A DNA stretch of 31,862 nt. Origin: Onstottus_A sp049273835 (GTDB lineage Bacteria; Acidobacteriota; Blastocatellia; UBA7656). This document shows positions 24,871 through 31,862 of this stretch, in pieces. The stretch is from assembly GCA_049273835.1 (NCBI GenBank), contig JBASRM010000754.1, forward strand, positions 1 to 31,862, in the 5' to 3' direction. Within the stretch, counting starts at the first letter, position 1, and every line of letters begins with the position of its first letter. The notes under the pieces were generated by a model. The model had not been told where the DNA came from and did no database searches. It saw only the letters and a program-made list of their open reading frames with translations. A program made the translations under genes and the position numbers.

Positions 24871-25761
24871 ATGCAGCCCGCTTCAAAATTTACGGTTGGC
24901 CTCGTACAGATGGCGGCTTCAGTCGATGCGGAAGACAACCTGCAACGAGCGGTTTCATTTGTCGAGCAAGCGGCGAGACAGGGTGCCAGGGTGGTGTGCT
25001 TGCCCGAATTGTTTCGCTCTCAGTATTTCTGCCAGCGCGAGGACCCTGCTCTGTTCGATCTGGCGGAAAACATACCCGGCCCGTCGACTGAGGCTCTTGG
25101 CCGGGCCGCTCGTGAGATGAAAGTTACGGTCATCGCTCCGCTGTTTGAGCGGCGCGCCGCCGGGCTGTATCACAACAGCGCCGCGGTAATCGACGCCGAA
25201 GGCATTGTTGCCGGGGTCTATCGGAAGATGCACATACCCGATGATCCCGCCTACTATGAAAAGTTCTATTTCACGCCCGGTGATCTTGGGTTTCGCGCCT
25301 TTGACACCGAGGTCGGAAAAATCGGCACCTTGATTTGCTGGGACCAGTGGTATCCGGAGGGGGCGAGGCTTACCGCACTGCGAGGCGCAAATATAGTGTT
25401 CTATCCGACGGCGATAGGCTGGCACCCACACGAGAAGGAAGCTTACGGCGCGGCGCAGCGAGATGCCTGGCGCACTATTCAGCGCGCGCACGGCATAGCA
25501 AATGGAATATATGTTGCCGCGGTGAATCGAGTCGGTCACGAAAAGCCGGCCGACGGCGGCGCGGGCATTGAGTTCTGGGGCTCGTCATTTCTGTGCGATC
25601 CATTTGGGGTCGTGATTGCAGAGGGTGCGGCGGATCGCGAAGAGGTGCTGATCGGCGAAGTGGATTTGAATCGCATCGAAGAAGTGCGGCGTAACTGGCC
25701 CTTCCTGCGTGACCGCCGCATAGATGCTTATGCTGGAATCGACCAGCGTTTCCTCGACTAA
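24871..25761 (+). CDS. aguB: N-carbamoylputrescine amidase
   Basis: A nitrilase-superfamily amidase that hydrolyses N-carbamoylputrescine to putrescine, CO2 and ammonia. ATG at 24871 gives 296 residues. The catalytic triad is visible: Glu46 (CLPELFRSQYF), Lys119 (YRKMHIPDD) and Cys156 (GTLICWDQWYPE). Family-specific stretches include AAQRDAWRTIQRAHGIANG, AAVNRVGHE, FWGSSFLCDPFG and the C-terminal NWPFLRDRRIDAYAGI. It is followed after 75 bp by agmatine deiminase on the same strand, giving the two-step agmatine-to-putrescine route and likely co-expression. The substrate is inferred from close family resemblance plus the neighbour. Confidence 0.95.
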   Translation: MQPASKFTVGLVQMAASVDAEDNLQRAVSFVEQAARQGARVVCLPELFRSQYFCQREDPALFDLAENIPGPSTEALGRAAREMKVTVIAPLFERRAAGLYHNSAAVIDAEGIVAGVYRKMHIPDDPAYYEKFYFTPGDLGFRAFDTEVGKIGTLICWDQWYPEGARLTALRGANIVFYPTAIGWHPHEKEAYGAAQRDAWRTIQRAHGIANGIYVAAVNRVGHEKPADGGAGIEFWGSSFLCDPFGVVIAEGAADREEVLIGEVDLNRIEEVRRNWPFLRDRRIDAYAGIDQRFLD

Positions 25762-25836
25762 TGGACAAAAGCAACGCCGGTTGAACAGCCCAATCCTGTA
25801 TTCGACATGCATTGACCTAATGATCCCGCACGCCTA

Positions 25837-26937
25837 ATGGCTCAACCATCTGACCCCAAATCAATCCTCCAAAGCGACGCTCTCTCGCCAAACTCCAAAC
25901 CCTTTCGCATGCCCGCGGAGTGGGAGCCTCACCAAGCGACCTGGATCGGGTGGCCCCACAATAAGACTGACTGGCCGGGGAAATTCACAGCCATACCATG
26001 GGTCTACGGCGAGATAGTAAGAAAGCTTGCGCCGGGCGAGATCGTCCGCATCATCGTGAACTCCAAAGAACACGAAGCCGTCGCCCGGCGAGGGCTCTCC
26101 AGAGCCGGTGTAGACCTCTCGGAAGTCCAATTCTTTCGTTTCCCTACCAATCGAGGATGGACTCGCGACTTCGGTCCCATCTTCGTAGAAAGTGACGACC
26201 GTCAAGAGAATGCGATTGTTCGCTTTCGGTTCAACGCGTGGGCGAAGTATCGCGATTGGCAAAAGGATGATCGGGTGCCGGAGCGCGCAGCGAAGTCGCT
26301 GGGAGTGCCGATTATTGATGTGCGTTTTCGCGGGCGCGGTGTTGTCCTTGAAGGCGGTTCTATCGACGTCAACGGCTGCGGAACATTGATTACCACAGAA
26401 GAGTGTCTGCTTGATCAGAAAACGCAGCCGCGAAACCCTGGACTGTCACGGGACGATCTCGAGTCGGTGCTTAATTGCAGTCTTGGGGCAACAAACGTCT
26501 TGTGGCTGGGACGTGGAATCGAGGGCGACGACACTCACGGCCACGTGGATGACATCTGCCGCTTCGTCAACGCGCGCACCGTAGTCGCCTGCCGGGAAAT
26601 GAACCCGAATGACTATAATCACGGCGTGCTTGAAGAGAATCTGGAGCGTCTAAAATCGATGCGGCTTGAAGATGGTTCAAGGATCGAAGTGGTTCCGATT
26701 CCGATGCCGGCTCCTCTAACCTTCGATGGTCGGCGGCTCCCGGCTAGTTACGCTAATTTCTACATTTCGAATGACGCGGTGTTGTTGCCGACTTTTAACG
26801 ATCCCAACGATCGAGTTGCGGCGGGCATCTTGAGCGAACTGATAACCGATCGCCCGATTGTCGGGATTCACGCGGTCGACCTGGTGTGGGGACTCGGGAC
26901 GCTGCACTGTCTTACCCAGCAGCAGCCGGAAACATGA
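25837..26937 (+). CDS. aguA: Agmatine deiminase
   Basis: This guanidino-group-modifying enzyme hydrolyses agmatine to N-carbamoylputrescine and ammonia. Length is 366 residues. Features: RMPAEWEPHQATWIGWPHN near the start, NRGWTRDFGPIFV, GRGVVLEGGSIDVNGCGT, GIEGDDTHGHVDDICRF with catalytic Asp/His, and the C-terminal GLGTLHCLTQQQ with nucleophile Cys358. All catalytic residues are intact. It acts directly before aguB in the pathway although the gene lies after it. The start ATG 25837 lacks a strong ribosome-binding site. A short AraC-like fragment overlaps its stop by four bases. Confidence 0.96.
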   Translation: MAQPSDPKSILQSDALSPNSKPFRMPAEWEPHQATWIGWPHNKTDWPGKFTAIPWVYGEIVRKLAPGEIVRIIVNSKEHEAVARRGLSRAGVDLSEVQFFRFPTNRGWTRDFGPIFVESDDRQENAIVRFRFNAWAKYRDWQKDDRVPERAAKSLGVPIIDVRFRGRGVVLEGGSIDVNGCGTLITTEECLLDQKTQPRNPGLSRDDLESVLNCSLGATNVLWLGRGIEGDDTHGHVDDICRFVNARTVVACREMNPNDYNHGVLEENLERLKSMRLEDGSRIEVVPIPMPAPLTFDGRRLPASYANFYISNDAVLLPTFNDPNDRVAAGILSELITDRPIVGIHAVDLVWGLGTLHCLTQQQPET

Positions 26938-27062
26938 TTCCAGGACAGCGAGATAATTTCGTTCTGATTGCGACAAGTGAGCAATCTGACTTGAAGCCAA
27001 ACCATTTTAAGGAGGCTTTTGGTGAGACTCCTTCCCAATACCGGTCGAGACACCTGCGTTAA
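26934..27062 (+). pseudogene. AraC-family regulator remnant (last helix of the HTH domain)
   Basis: A 42-codon frame starting in an ATGA overlap with the aguA stop. Residues 23-42 read PNHFKEAFGETPSQYRSRHL, the unmistakable C-terminal end of the AraC/XylS double HTH (FK.aFG.TPsqYR). The preceding ATSEQSDLK resembles the gfSdqS...F turn but is out of phase by one residue. The rest of the AraC domain is absent, so this is a relic and not a functional regulator. The ATG overlap with aguA may be accidental. Confidence 0.65.
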
Positions 27063-27260
27063 TTCTTGCCAACGATCACCTCAACCGGGGAAATCGTAAG
27101 ACCGGGTAACAGAATAGTAATATTGGCAACCCTTTTTTTGTTGCGTCAGACAATGTATTGCAAGATACTATCCAAGTTCTGTCCCGAAGAACTCTGACCG
27201 GCGGTCGCCCATCTCGACCACCGATTGCGTTTGACCTTCCAATGCAGAAAGGAGTTCTCG

Positions 27261-27740
27261 ATGCGCAACCAATCGCGATTTGAAATGGCAAGCTGGATCG
27301 TCAGGCGAAGGACCTTGTTCTTCGTTGTGATCATTGGGATGCTTTCACCGACGTTCTTCACCTTACAGAGCTTCGGGTCGGTCTCCCTGGGCTCTACATC
27401 CGCGTACCCATCCCCCGTAAAGACAATCTTGAAGCAACCGCGGCTGGCCGAGCTTCCGTGCAAGGGCAAAGTCAGCACCGGGTTCAAATATGAGTTTATC
27501 CATGGCAGTACACCGCTCATTCCGGCTCCACGGATAGTCCGCACCAGCGCACGCAGGATACAAGGGGGCGGCGGGGAGTTTGGGTGTGATGCCGGAGACT
27601 ACACCTGTTCCGGGAATACTTGCTATCACCAGTGTCTGATGTGCGTGAATGGGACCTGGACCCCGCTAGGCAACTGTTGCATAAAATGCTGCAACAGCGC
27701 CGGCGATTGTGTAACCGAGCCTTGCTGTACTAGCCGGTAG
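27261..27740 (+). CDS. Secreted small Cys-rich protein of unknown function
   Basis: ATG at 27261 with AAAGGAG seven bases upstream; 159 residues. A basic start (WIVRRRTLFF) leads into a signal peptide or anchor helix (about 15-36). Residues 37-100 are a low-complexity Ser/Pro/Lys region with one Cys (67). Then comes QGGGGEFG, and a C-terminal domain (109-159) with 12 Cys in 51 residues: 109, 116, 121, 125, 128, 139, 140, 143, 144, 150, 155, 156. They include the adjacent pairs GNCCIKCCN and EPCCTSR. No known family is recognised. The pattern suits disulfide or metal binding, or a processed secreted peptide. The next gene, 112 bp on, is also secreted and unknown, and may be its partner. Confidence 0.7.
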   Translation: MRNQSRFEMASWIVRRRTLFFVVIIGMLSPTFFTLQSFGSVSLGSTSAYPSPVKTILKQPRLAELPCKGKVSTGFKYEFIHGSTPLIPAPRIVRTSARRIQGGGGEFGCDAGDYTCSGNTCYHQCLMCVNGTWTPLGNCCIKCCNSAGDCVTEPCCTSR

Positions 27741-27851
27741 ATGAGCACAGGCACGCGTTACGGTTGATTGAGTTAAAGTGGTTCGCGTTTGCTGATTGAG
27801 CAGGCGGCCGAACTTGGCTGGCTGCCAGCTGTTTTTTGTGCCCTGTTGGAT

Positions 27852-29831
27852 ATGAAGCGCAAAGATATATCGATTTGGCGATACCGGTGGCTGGCATTAG
27901 CGGTGAATCCCTTCTTCTGTTGGATTGCATTCGCTGGCGCCGTTGGCAACTGCATTGTCTTGCTCGAACCTCGCAGTGAAACATCGCCTTACGAGCAAGC
28001 ACCACGTACGGATCACTCCAAGAATACTCAGACCAACTCGAAGCCTTCGACAGAGTCCGATGGGGAAAGAGCAAAGTCAAAGACACAAGCACAAGGGCCT
28101 GCAACAAGTTCAAAGTCAACCTTTGGTCCCAAAAAGTCAGCGGACGCTTCATCCAACGGGGAAAAGAAGCGACAGGCTTTGCTCCTCCTTGAAAATGTCC
28201 TGTTGGGAACCGAAAAGATAAATCCGATCGAATACCAGATTCTGACACAGGTCGAAGCGGCAAATGTGTTGTGGCAATTCGACAAGCAACAGGCGGTTTC
28301 GATCCTTAAGAGCGCTGTCAAGGCGATGCGGCGGATTCTGGAAGAAAAGAATATTACAACTGAAGTGAACTCCTATCGCCGTACCAAAGAGCAGATGTTG
28401 TGGTTTTTGGCCATCCGAAAGATCGCCGCTTTAGATCCGAAGCTGGTGGGCGAACTATTGTTGCCCGAATCCGACAAAGCAGAAAACACAAACGATGCCC
28501 CCAGAATAAAGGGTGTGTGGACCGAGGAAGCACGAGCGATGCTAAGCATTGCCTCAGAGATGATCGAAAGGGATCCAAAACTGGCTGCGCGGACCGCCGA
28601 GCAGACGCTCCCGTTGGGGCTTGCGAGTTATTTGGAATTCCTTCGGAGCCTGGCCCGAAGGGACAATGCTGAGGCGGAACGACTTGCGATCGTGATCATA
28701 GATCGCTTCAGAAACATCTCGGTCACCCCGTTAGAACTTCGAAACCTGATGGTGTTTGTTTTCGCTCCCGAGCGGACTTCCCGACTCAGGAACTACTTTA
28801 GTCAAGCGCTCGCTGCGCGTCTACGCATGGAGTTTCGCGCCGATGCAACCGCGGACGATTTAGCTGACGCGCTTGGTGTGGCAAACGTAATGGCTCGCGA
28901 GGCGGGACGTGAGTCGCCATATTGGAAGCAAGAGTTTGACAGCATCAGCCTGAGAATCGCGACCCTGTTCAAAGAGAGGTCCCTGGCTTTTCCGATCCCG
29001 CCTGAAAGGATCGCGATGGATATGGGCTCATTGAACGCAGCTAGTTCCGGCAACACGCAGGAAACTCGCGATTCGCTCTCGCGGGTCGCTACGATGAGCG
29101 ACCCGAAGGCAAGGAATCGGGAATACCAGAAACTCGCCGTCAACGCCGCCCTCTCTGCAGATAGGATTCTCGCCGAAGAGATCATGTCCAAGATAAGCAA
29201 TGACGATATGCGGCTGGAAACGGCCACGATGATATATAGTCCCCTGATCAGGGCGGCGATCAACGACGGAGCTTGGAACTCAGCTCAGCAGTTGGCGGCG
29301 CTAATTCCGGATCCCCTCGCGCGCACACTGGTATTTGCCCGGATAACTCAGGAGATGGCAAAGGGCGGCCAGGACAAGTCCGCTGTTTTAGACGCCTACA
29401 GCCTGGCTTTGCACAAGCTGTATCGCGATGATCCTACTGACCGGGTTGCCAAAGCTTTTCTCTTGATAGCGAAACCGTTGTTGGAGCTGGATCGTGACCG
29501 TGGAATTGACGCAATACGATCATCCGCACAGACGGTCAGCAAGATCTCCAGTGCCGAACAGCCACTTCAAGAATCCGCGATCGGAAGCGCAGCTTCAACG
29601 TGGTTACGCTACTCCGATCGCGCATTGTCGGCTGATGAAGTTTTGAACCTTCCTGAGCTTGTGACAACCACTTTCTCTGAAATCGCGGGCCGCGACGCTG
29701 AGAACGCTCGCGATATCGCTTCGTGGGTCAATCACCGGGGCATGTACTCACTCGCACAACTTGCGATCATCAAGGTCCTTCTAAAAGAAGCGAACCAGCC
29801 TACTGGAGACAAGAAACCCATCCGCAATTGA
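27852..29831 (+). CDS. Large exported helical-repeat protein of unknown function
   Basis: ATG 27852 gives 659 residues; an in-frame TTG at 27789 would add 21. A basic start followed by a hydrophobic stretch (about 12-38, LALAVNPFFCWIAFAGAVGN) is a signal peptide or anchor. Residues about 45-105 are a Ser/Thr/Lys/Gln-rich linker. The remainder is Ala/Leu-rich and helical, in repeating units that look like TPR or HEAT-like hairpins (EARAMLSIASEMIERDPKLA, then ARTAEQTLPLGLASYLEFL). No catalytic motif is seen and no family is recognised. It follows the Cys-rich secreted protein and both lie in a stretch of lower GC and less biased codon use than the neighbours, a possible sign of acquisition. Likely a scaffold or sorting partner; the role is unknown. 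Confidence 0.75.
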   Translation: MKRKDISIWRYRWLALAVNPFFCWIAFAGAVGNCIVLLEPRSETSPYEQAPRTDHSKNTQTNSKPSTESDGERAKSKTQAQGPATSSKSTFGPKKSADASSNGEKKRQALLLLENVLLGTEKINPIEYQILTQVEAANVLWQFDKQQAVSILKSAVKAMRRILEEKNITTEVNSYRRTKEQMLWFLAIRKIAALDPKLVGELLLPESDKAENTNDAPRIKGVWTEEARAMLSIASEMIERDPKLAARTAEQTLPLGLASYLEFLRSLARRDNAEAERLAIVIIDRFRNISVTPLELRNLMVFVFAPERTSRLRNYFSQALAARLRMEFRADATADDLADALGVANVMAREAGRESPYWKQEFDSISLRIATLFKERSLAFPIPPERIAMDMGSLNAASSGNTQETRDSLSRVATMSDPKARNREYQKLAVNAALSADRILAEEIMSKISNDDMRLETATMIYSPLIRAAINDGAWNSAQQLAALIPDPLARTLVFARITQEMAKGGQDKSAVLDAYSLALHKLYRDDPTDRVAKAFLLIAKPLLELDRDRGIDAIRSSAQTVSKISSAEQPLQESAIGSAASTWLRYSDRALSADEVLNLPELVTTTFSEIAGRDAENARDIASWVNHRGMYSLAQLAIIKVLLKEANQPTGDKKPIRN

Positions 29832-30076
29832 TCGGACAGATTTCAAGCATCCTATCGAAGTCTCTTGTTAAGAATCGGCCCCTTCACTCGATTTATTGCC
29901 ATCGCTTCCTGTTCAACCGTCGTTCGCTTCCCGTATGATAGCCCTCGCGAACCAGCCCGGAGCACCGTTGGTTTACACTACAGCGAAGTGTGCCGACGCA
30001 GCAGACAAAACGCCCGGACAAGAGCTCAATGAGGCTCGGATAACACGACCCGAAACGGGAGATCGGAGCGACGCGG
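29832..30076. other. Intergenic region
   Basis: About 245 bp with no supported gene, repeat or promoter seen. Confidence 0.45.
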
Positions 30077-30484
30077 ATGTCCTCTAACCAGAGCGTGGTA
30101 GCAGAGCTATTGGAACTGATCAAACAAATAAATGATGCTTGGGTGCACGGCCGCCTGGAGCAACTTGCATCTCTCTTCAACGAAGAGATCGTAATGGTGC
30201 ACCCCGATTTCATCCAACGCACCGAAGGCAGAGCAGCTTGCGTGGCCAGCTATGAAGACTTCTGCAAACAGGCAACGGTTCGCGATTTCAAGATAAACAA
30301 TCCGGGGATAGATGTTTTCGGCAACACCGCGATCGCGACTTATTCATACGAGATCGAATATGAGATGGGCGGTGAGCGCTTCAACGACGCCGGACGCGAT
30401 GTGTTTGTTTTAGTGCGCGACAACGACCGATGGCAAGCAGTCTGGCGAACGATGATTATCTCTCAACCCGAAAGCGTTAACTAA
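30077..30484 (+). CDS. SnoaL/DUF4440-like (NTF2-superfamily) protein
   Basis: 135 residues with the cone-shaped NTF2-like pattern: an N-terminal helix pair (ELLELIKQINDAWVHGRLEQ) and FNEEIVMVHPDF. A long beta meander follows (NTAIATYSYEIEYEMGGERF, then DVFVLVRDNDRWQAVWRTMI). Such proteins are enzymes or binding partners with widely different substrates; nothing here identifies which. The start is placed at ATG 30077, where the GGAG at about -18 is rather far, so a later start is not excluded. Single gene, separated by 60 bp from a convergent peptidase gene. Confidence 0.85.
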   Translation: MSSNQSVVAELLELIKQINDAWVHGRLEQLASLFNEEIVMVHPDFIQRTEGRAACVASYEDFCKQATVRDFKINNPGIDVFGNTAIATYSYEIEYEMGGERFNDAGRDVFVLVRDNDRWQAVWRTMIISQPESVN

Positions 30485-30545
30485 TACGCGGACGCTTGGT
30501 GTTACCGAGCATTCGTGCCGGACTGCTCCGACAACAGCGCCGCGC

Positions 30546-31736
30546 TCACGCAAGTATCGCAACCACTTCCTTCTGAGGCTCCCCGCCGGTCACCCGCGCT
30601 TCCCTCTCGCCGACGTACACGTCGATCTCGCTGCGCACGCCGAATTTGCCTTCCAGATAGATTCCCGGCTCGATCGAGAAGCAGGTACGTGGGATTAACA
30701 CCCGCTCGTCCTTGGTCTCCAGGTTGTCGATATTGGCTCCGTTGCCGTGGACTTCGGTGTGAATGTTGTGACCGGTGCGATGAATAAAGTATTCGCCGTA
30801 GCCCGCTTTTTGAATCACCGCCCGGCAGACGTCATCGACCTGCCAGCCATAAATAGTGCGCCCGGCGCCAAACGCGTCCCTTACAAAGTTTGTAGCAGCG
30901 TCGCGTGCATCCCGCACGACGTTGAAGACCCTGGTTACCTCGTCCGGCACTTTGTCGCCAACAAACGAAGTCCAGGTGATGTCGGCGTAGACCGAATTAG
31001 GGCGATCCATTTTCGCCCACAGGTCTATTAACACGAAGTCGCCCTTGTTGATCGGCGAGTGATGCTCCTGAGTCGGTCCGTAATGAGGCATCGCGCTGTT
31101 CGCGTTCACCGCGACTATCGGGGGGTCCTTGCTGAACATGCCACGATCGCTGAAGCAGTTCAGTATGTATTGTTGAATATCGTATTCGCTGGTGGGTGTT
31201 CCGGCTTTCATGCGCTTGCCGATCTCGGCGAAGGCGCTGTTAACGCTTTCATATAGTCCGCGAGCTGCCTCGTCATGCATAGCCAATTGCTCATCGCCCC
31301 AAGCCGATTCGAATCGCTGAACAAGATCGGCAGAGGAAACGATGTCGACGCCAAACGAGCGAATCAACTCAACCGTTCCGGCGTCAACCCTCGAGAGGTA
31401 AGGGATCGCGGCGCCCGGCGAATACTGCATGGCCACTCGCGGGCGCGGAGATGAAGCCGTGAGTGTATCTTTCAAATGACTGTGAAGCTGCTGCCACGGG
31501 AGATAGATCAGCTTCTTGCCCGGCAAATGGTCGATTACATCGCGCTCGATTGAATGGACGATCCTCGTGGGCTCGCCGGAAGGCGGGATGAAGTAGAACC
31601 ACCGGCGCGTTGCGATGTGTCCTCCCTCGACCATCCCGAGTATATTTGCCGCGATAGGATCACTTCCGCGAAAGCTGTAAAACAACCAGCCATCCAGGTT
31701 CGCTTCTTTGAGGGCTTGCTGAATTGCTTCTATCAA
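30546..31736 (-). CDS. M24-family Xaa-Pro aminopeptidase
   Basis: A dinuclear-metal peptidase with pita-bread fold, predicted to remove N-terminal residues before Pro. I place the start at TTG 31736, which has GGAGG five bases upstream and leads straight into family sequence (AIQQALKEANLDGWLFYSF), giving 396 residues; ATG 31790 and ATG 31829 are in-frame alternatives without a ribosome-binding site. The N-terminal creatinase-like domain has DGWLFYSFRGSDPIAANIL. Metal ligands appear as LIDLWAK (Asp), YADITWTS (Asp), FIHRTGHNIH (His), SIEPGIY (Glu) and VRSEIDV (Glu). All five are intact. It is cytoplasmic with no signal peptide. The exact dipeptide preference is unknown. Confidence 0.92.
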   Translation of the reverse strand: MIEAIQQALKEANLDGWLFYSFRGSDPIAANILGMVEGGHIATRRWFYFIPPSGEPTRIVHSIERDVIDHLPGKKLIYLPWQQLHSHLKDTLTASSPRPRVAMQYSPGAAIPYLSRVDAGTVELIRSFGVDIVSSADLVQRFESAWGDEQLAMHDEAARGLYESVNSAFAEIGKRMKAGTPTSEYDIQQYILNCFSDRGMFSKDPPIVAVNANSAMPHYGPTQEHHSPINKGDFVLIDLWAKMDRPNSVYADITWTSFVGDKVPDEVTRVFNVVRDARDAATNFVRDAFGAGRTIYGWQVDDVCRAVIQKAGYGEYFIHRTGHNIHTEVHGNGANIDNLETKDERVLIPRTCFSIEPGIYLEGKFGVRSEIDVYVGEREARVTGGEPQKEVVAILA

Positions 31737-31862
31737 AGTTGCCTCCAATACATCGATTGATTTGTGTTGCAACGCGTCACGAGTTCTCATTCTACAATCT
31801 GCAATCGCGGGCCTCAACCTAGCAGACATTCTCGAAGCAACAACCGAGTTCCTGCATCCGCG

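Noticed and set aside
24677..25120. 147-codon plus-strand ORF ahead of and overlapping aguB
   Set aside because: It overlaps the start of aguB in another frame and contains the inverted-repeat leader; Arg/Cys-rich shadow composition.
27100..27150. T-run (CCCTTTTTTTG) as a terminator after aguA
   Set aside because: No stable GC-rich stem immediately precedes the T-run.

Overview
The window carries about 27 supportable genes or gene remnants at roughly 55-60% GC, with no rRNA, tRNA, CRISPR array or intact insertion sequence seen. The gene content fits a soil-type Acidobacteriota, perhaps the Blastocatellia side. Hints are a TonB receptor with a carboxypeptidase-regulatory-like N-terminal domain, a >1000-residue secreted sortilin/BNR propeller, an acidobacterial-style secreted Ig-like/RHS-type protein, and GGTTC/GAACC low-complexity DNA between genes. 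This taxonomic call is inference only.

Layout. 1-889 (-) is the N-terminal part of a large secreted protein that runs off the left edge. 1404-3970 (+) is a tandem pair of rhomboid-family membrane proteins with N-terminal zinc ribbons. 3979-6632 (-) is a minimal cheA-cheW pair with a recognisable promoter. 6850-7804 (-) is ribH-nusB. 8125-10455 (+) is a TonB-dependent receptor. It is followed by about 650 bp containing a repeated ribosome-binding-site/start cassette and tiny ORFs on the minus strand. 11107-14638 (+) is uvrA and an rpiB-like gene with an altered active site. 14650-14975 is a low-complexity inverted repeat island.

15100-17292 (+) is an ECF sigma factor, zinc-finger anti-sigma and secreted secretin-N-like protein operon, followed by a YbjQ-family gene and the giant BNR/sortilin protein (to 21116). 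21200-21447 (-) holds a small antitoxin-like gene and a broken ParE-like toxin start. 21569-23128 (-) is a B12-binding radical SAM enzyme. 23452-24562 (-) is a tpx/PrxQ-type peroxiredoxin pair. 24871-26937 (+) is aguB-aguA, which together convert agmatine to putrescine via N-carbamoylputrescine. A 42-codon AraC C-terminal relic overlaps the aguA stop. 27261-29831 (+) is a secreted Cys-rich small protein and a secreted helical-repeat protein of unknown function. 30077-30484 (+) is a SnoaL/DUF4440-like protein, and 30546-31736 (-) is an M24 Xaa-Pro peptidase.

Most of the window is ordinary housekeeping and stress chromosome. The least explained items are the repeated mini-ORF cassette at 10545-10939, the RpiB-like protein lacking the usual catalytic Cys/Glu, the Cys-rich secreted peptide and its large partner, and the decayed toxin-antitoxin and AraC fragments.
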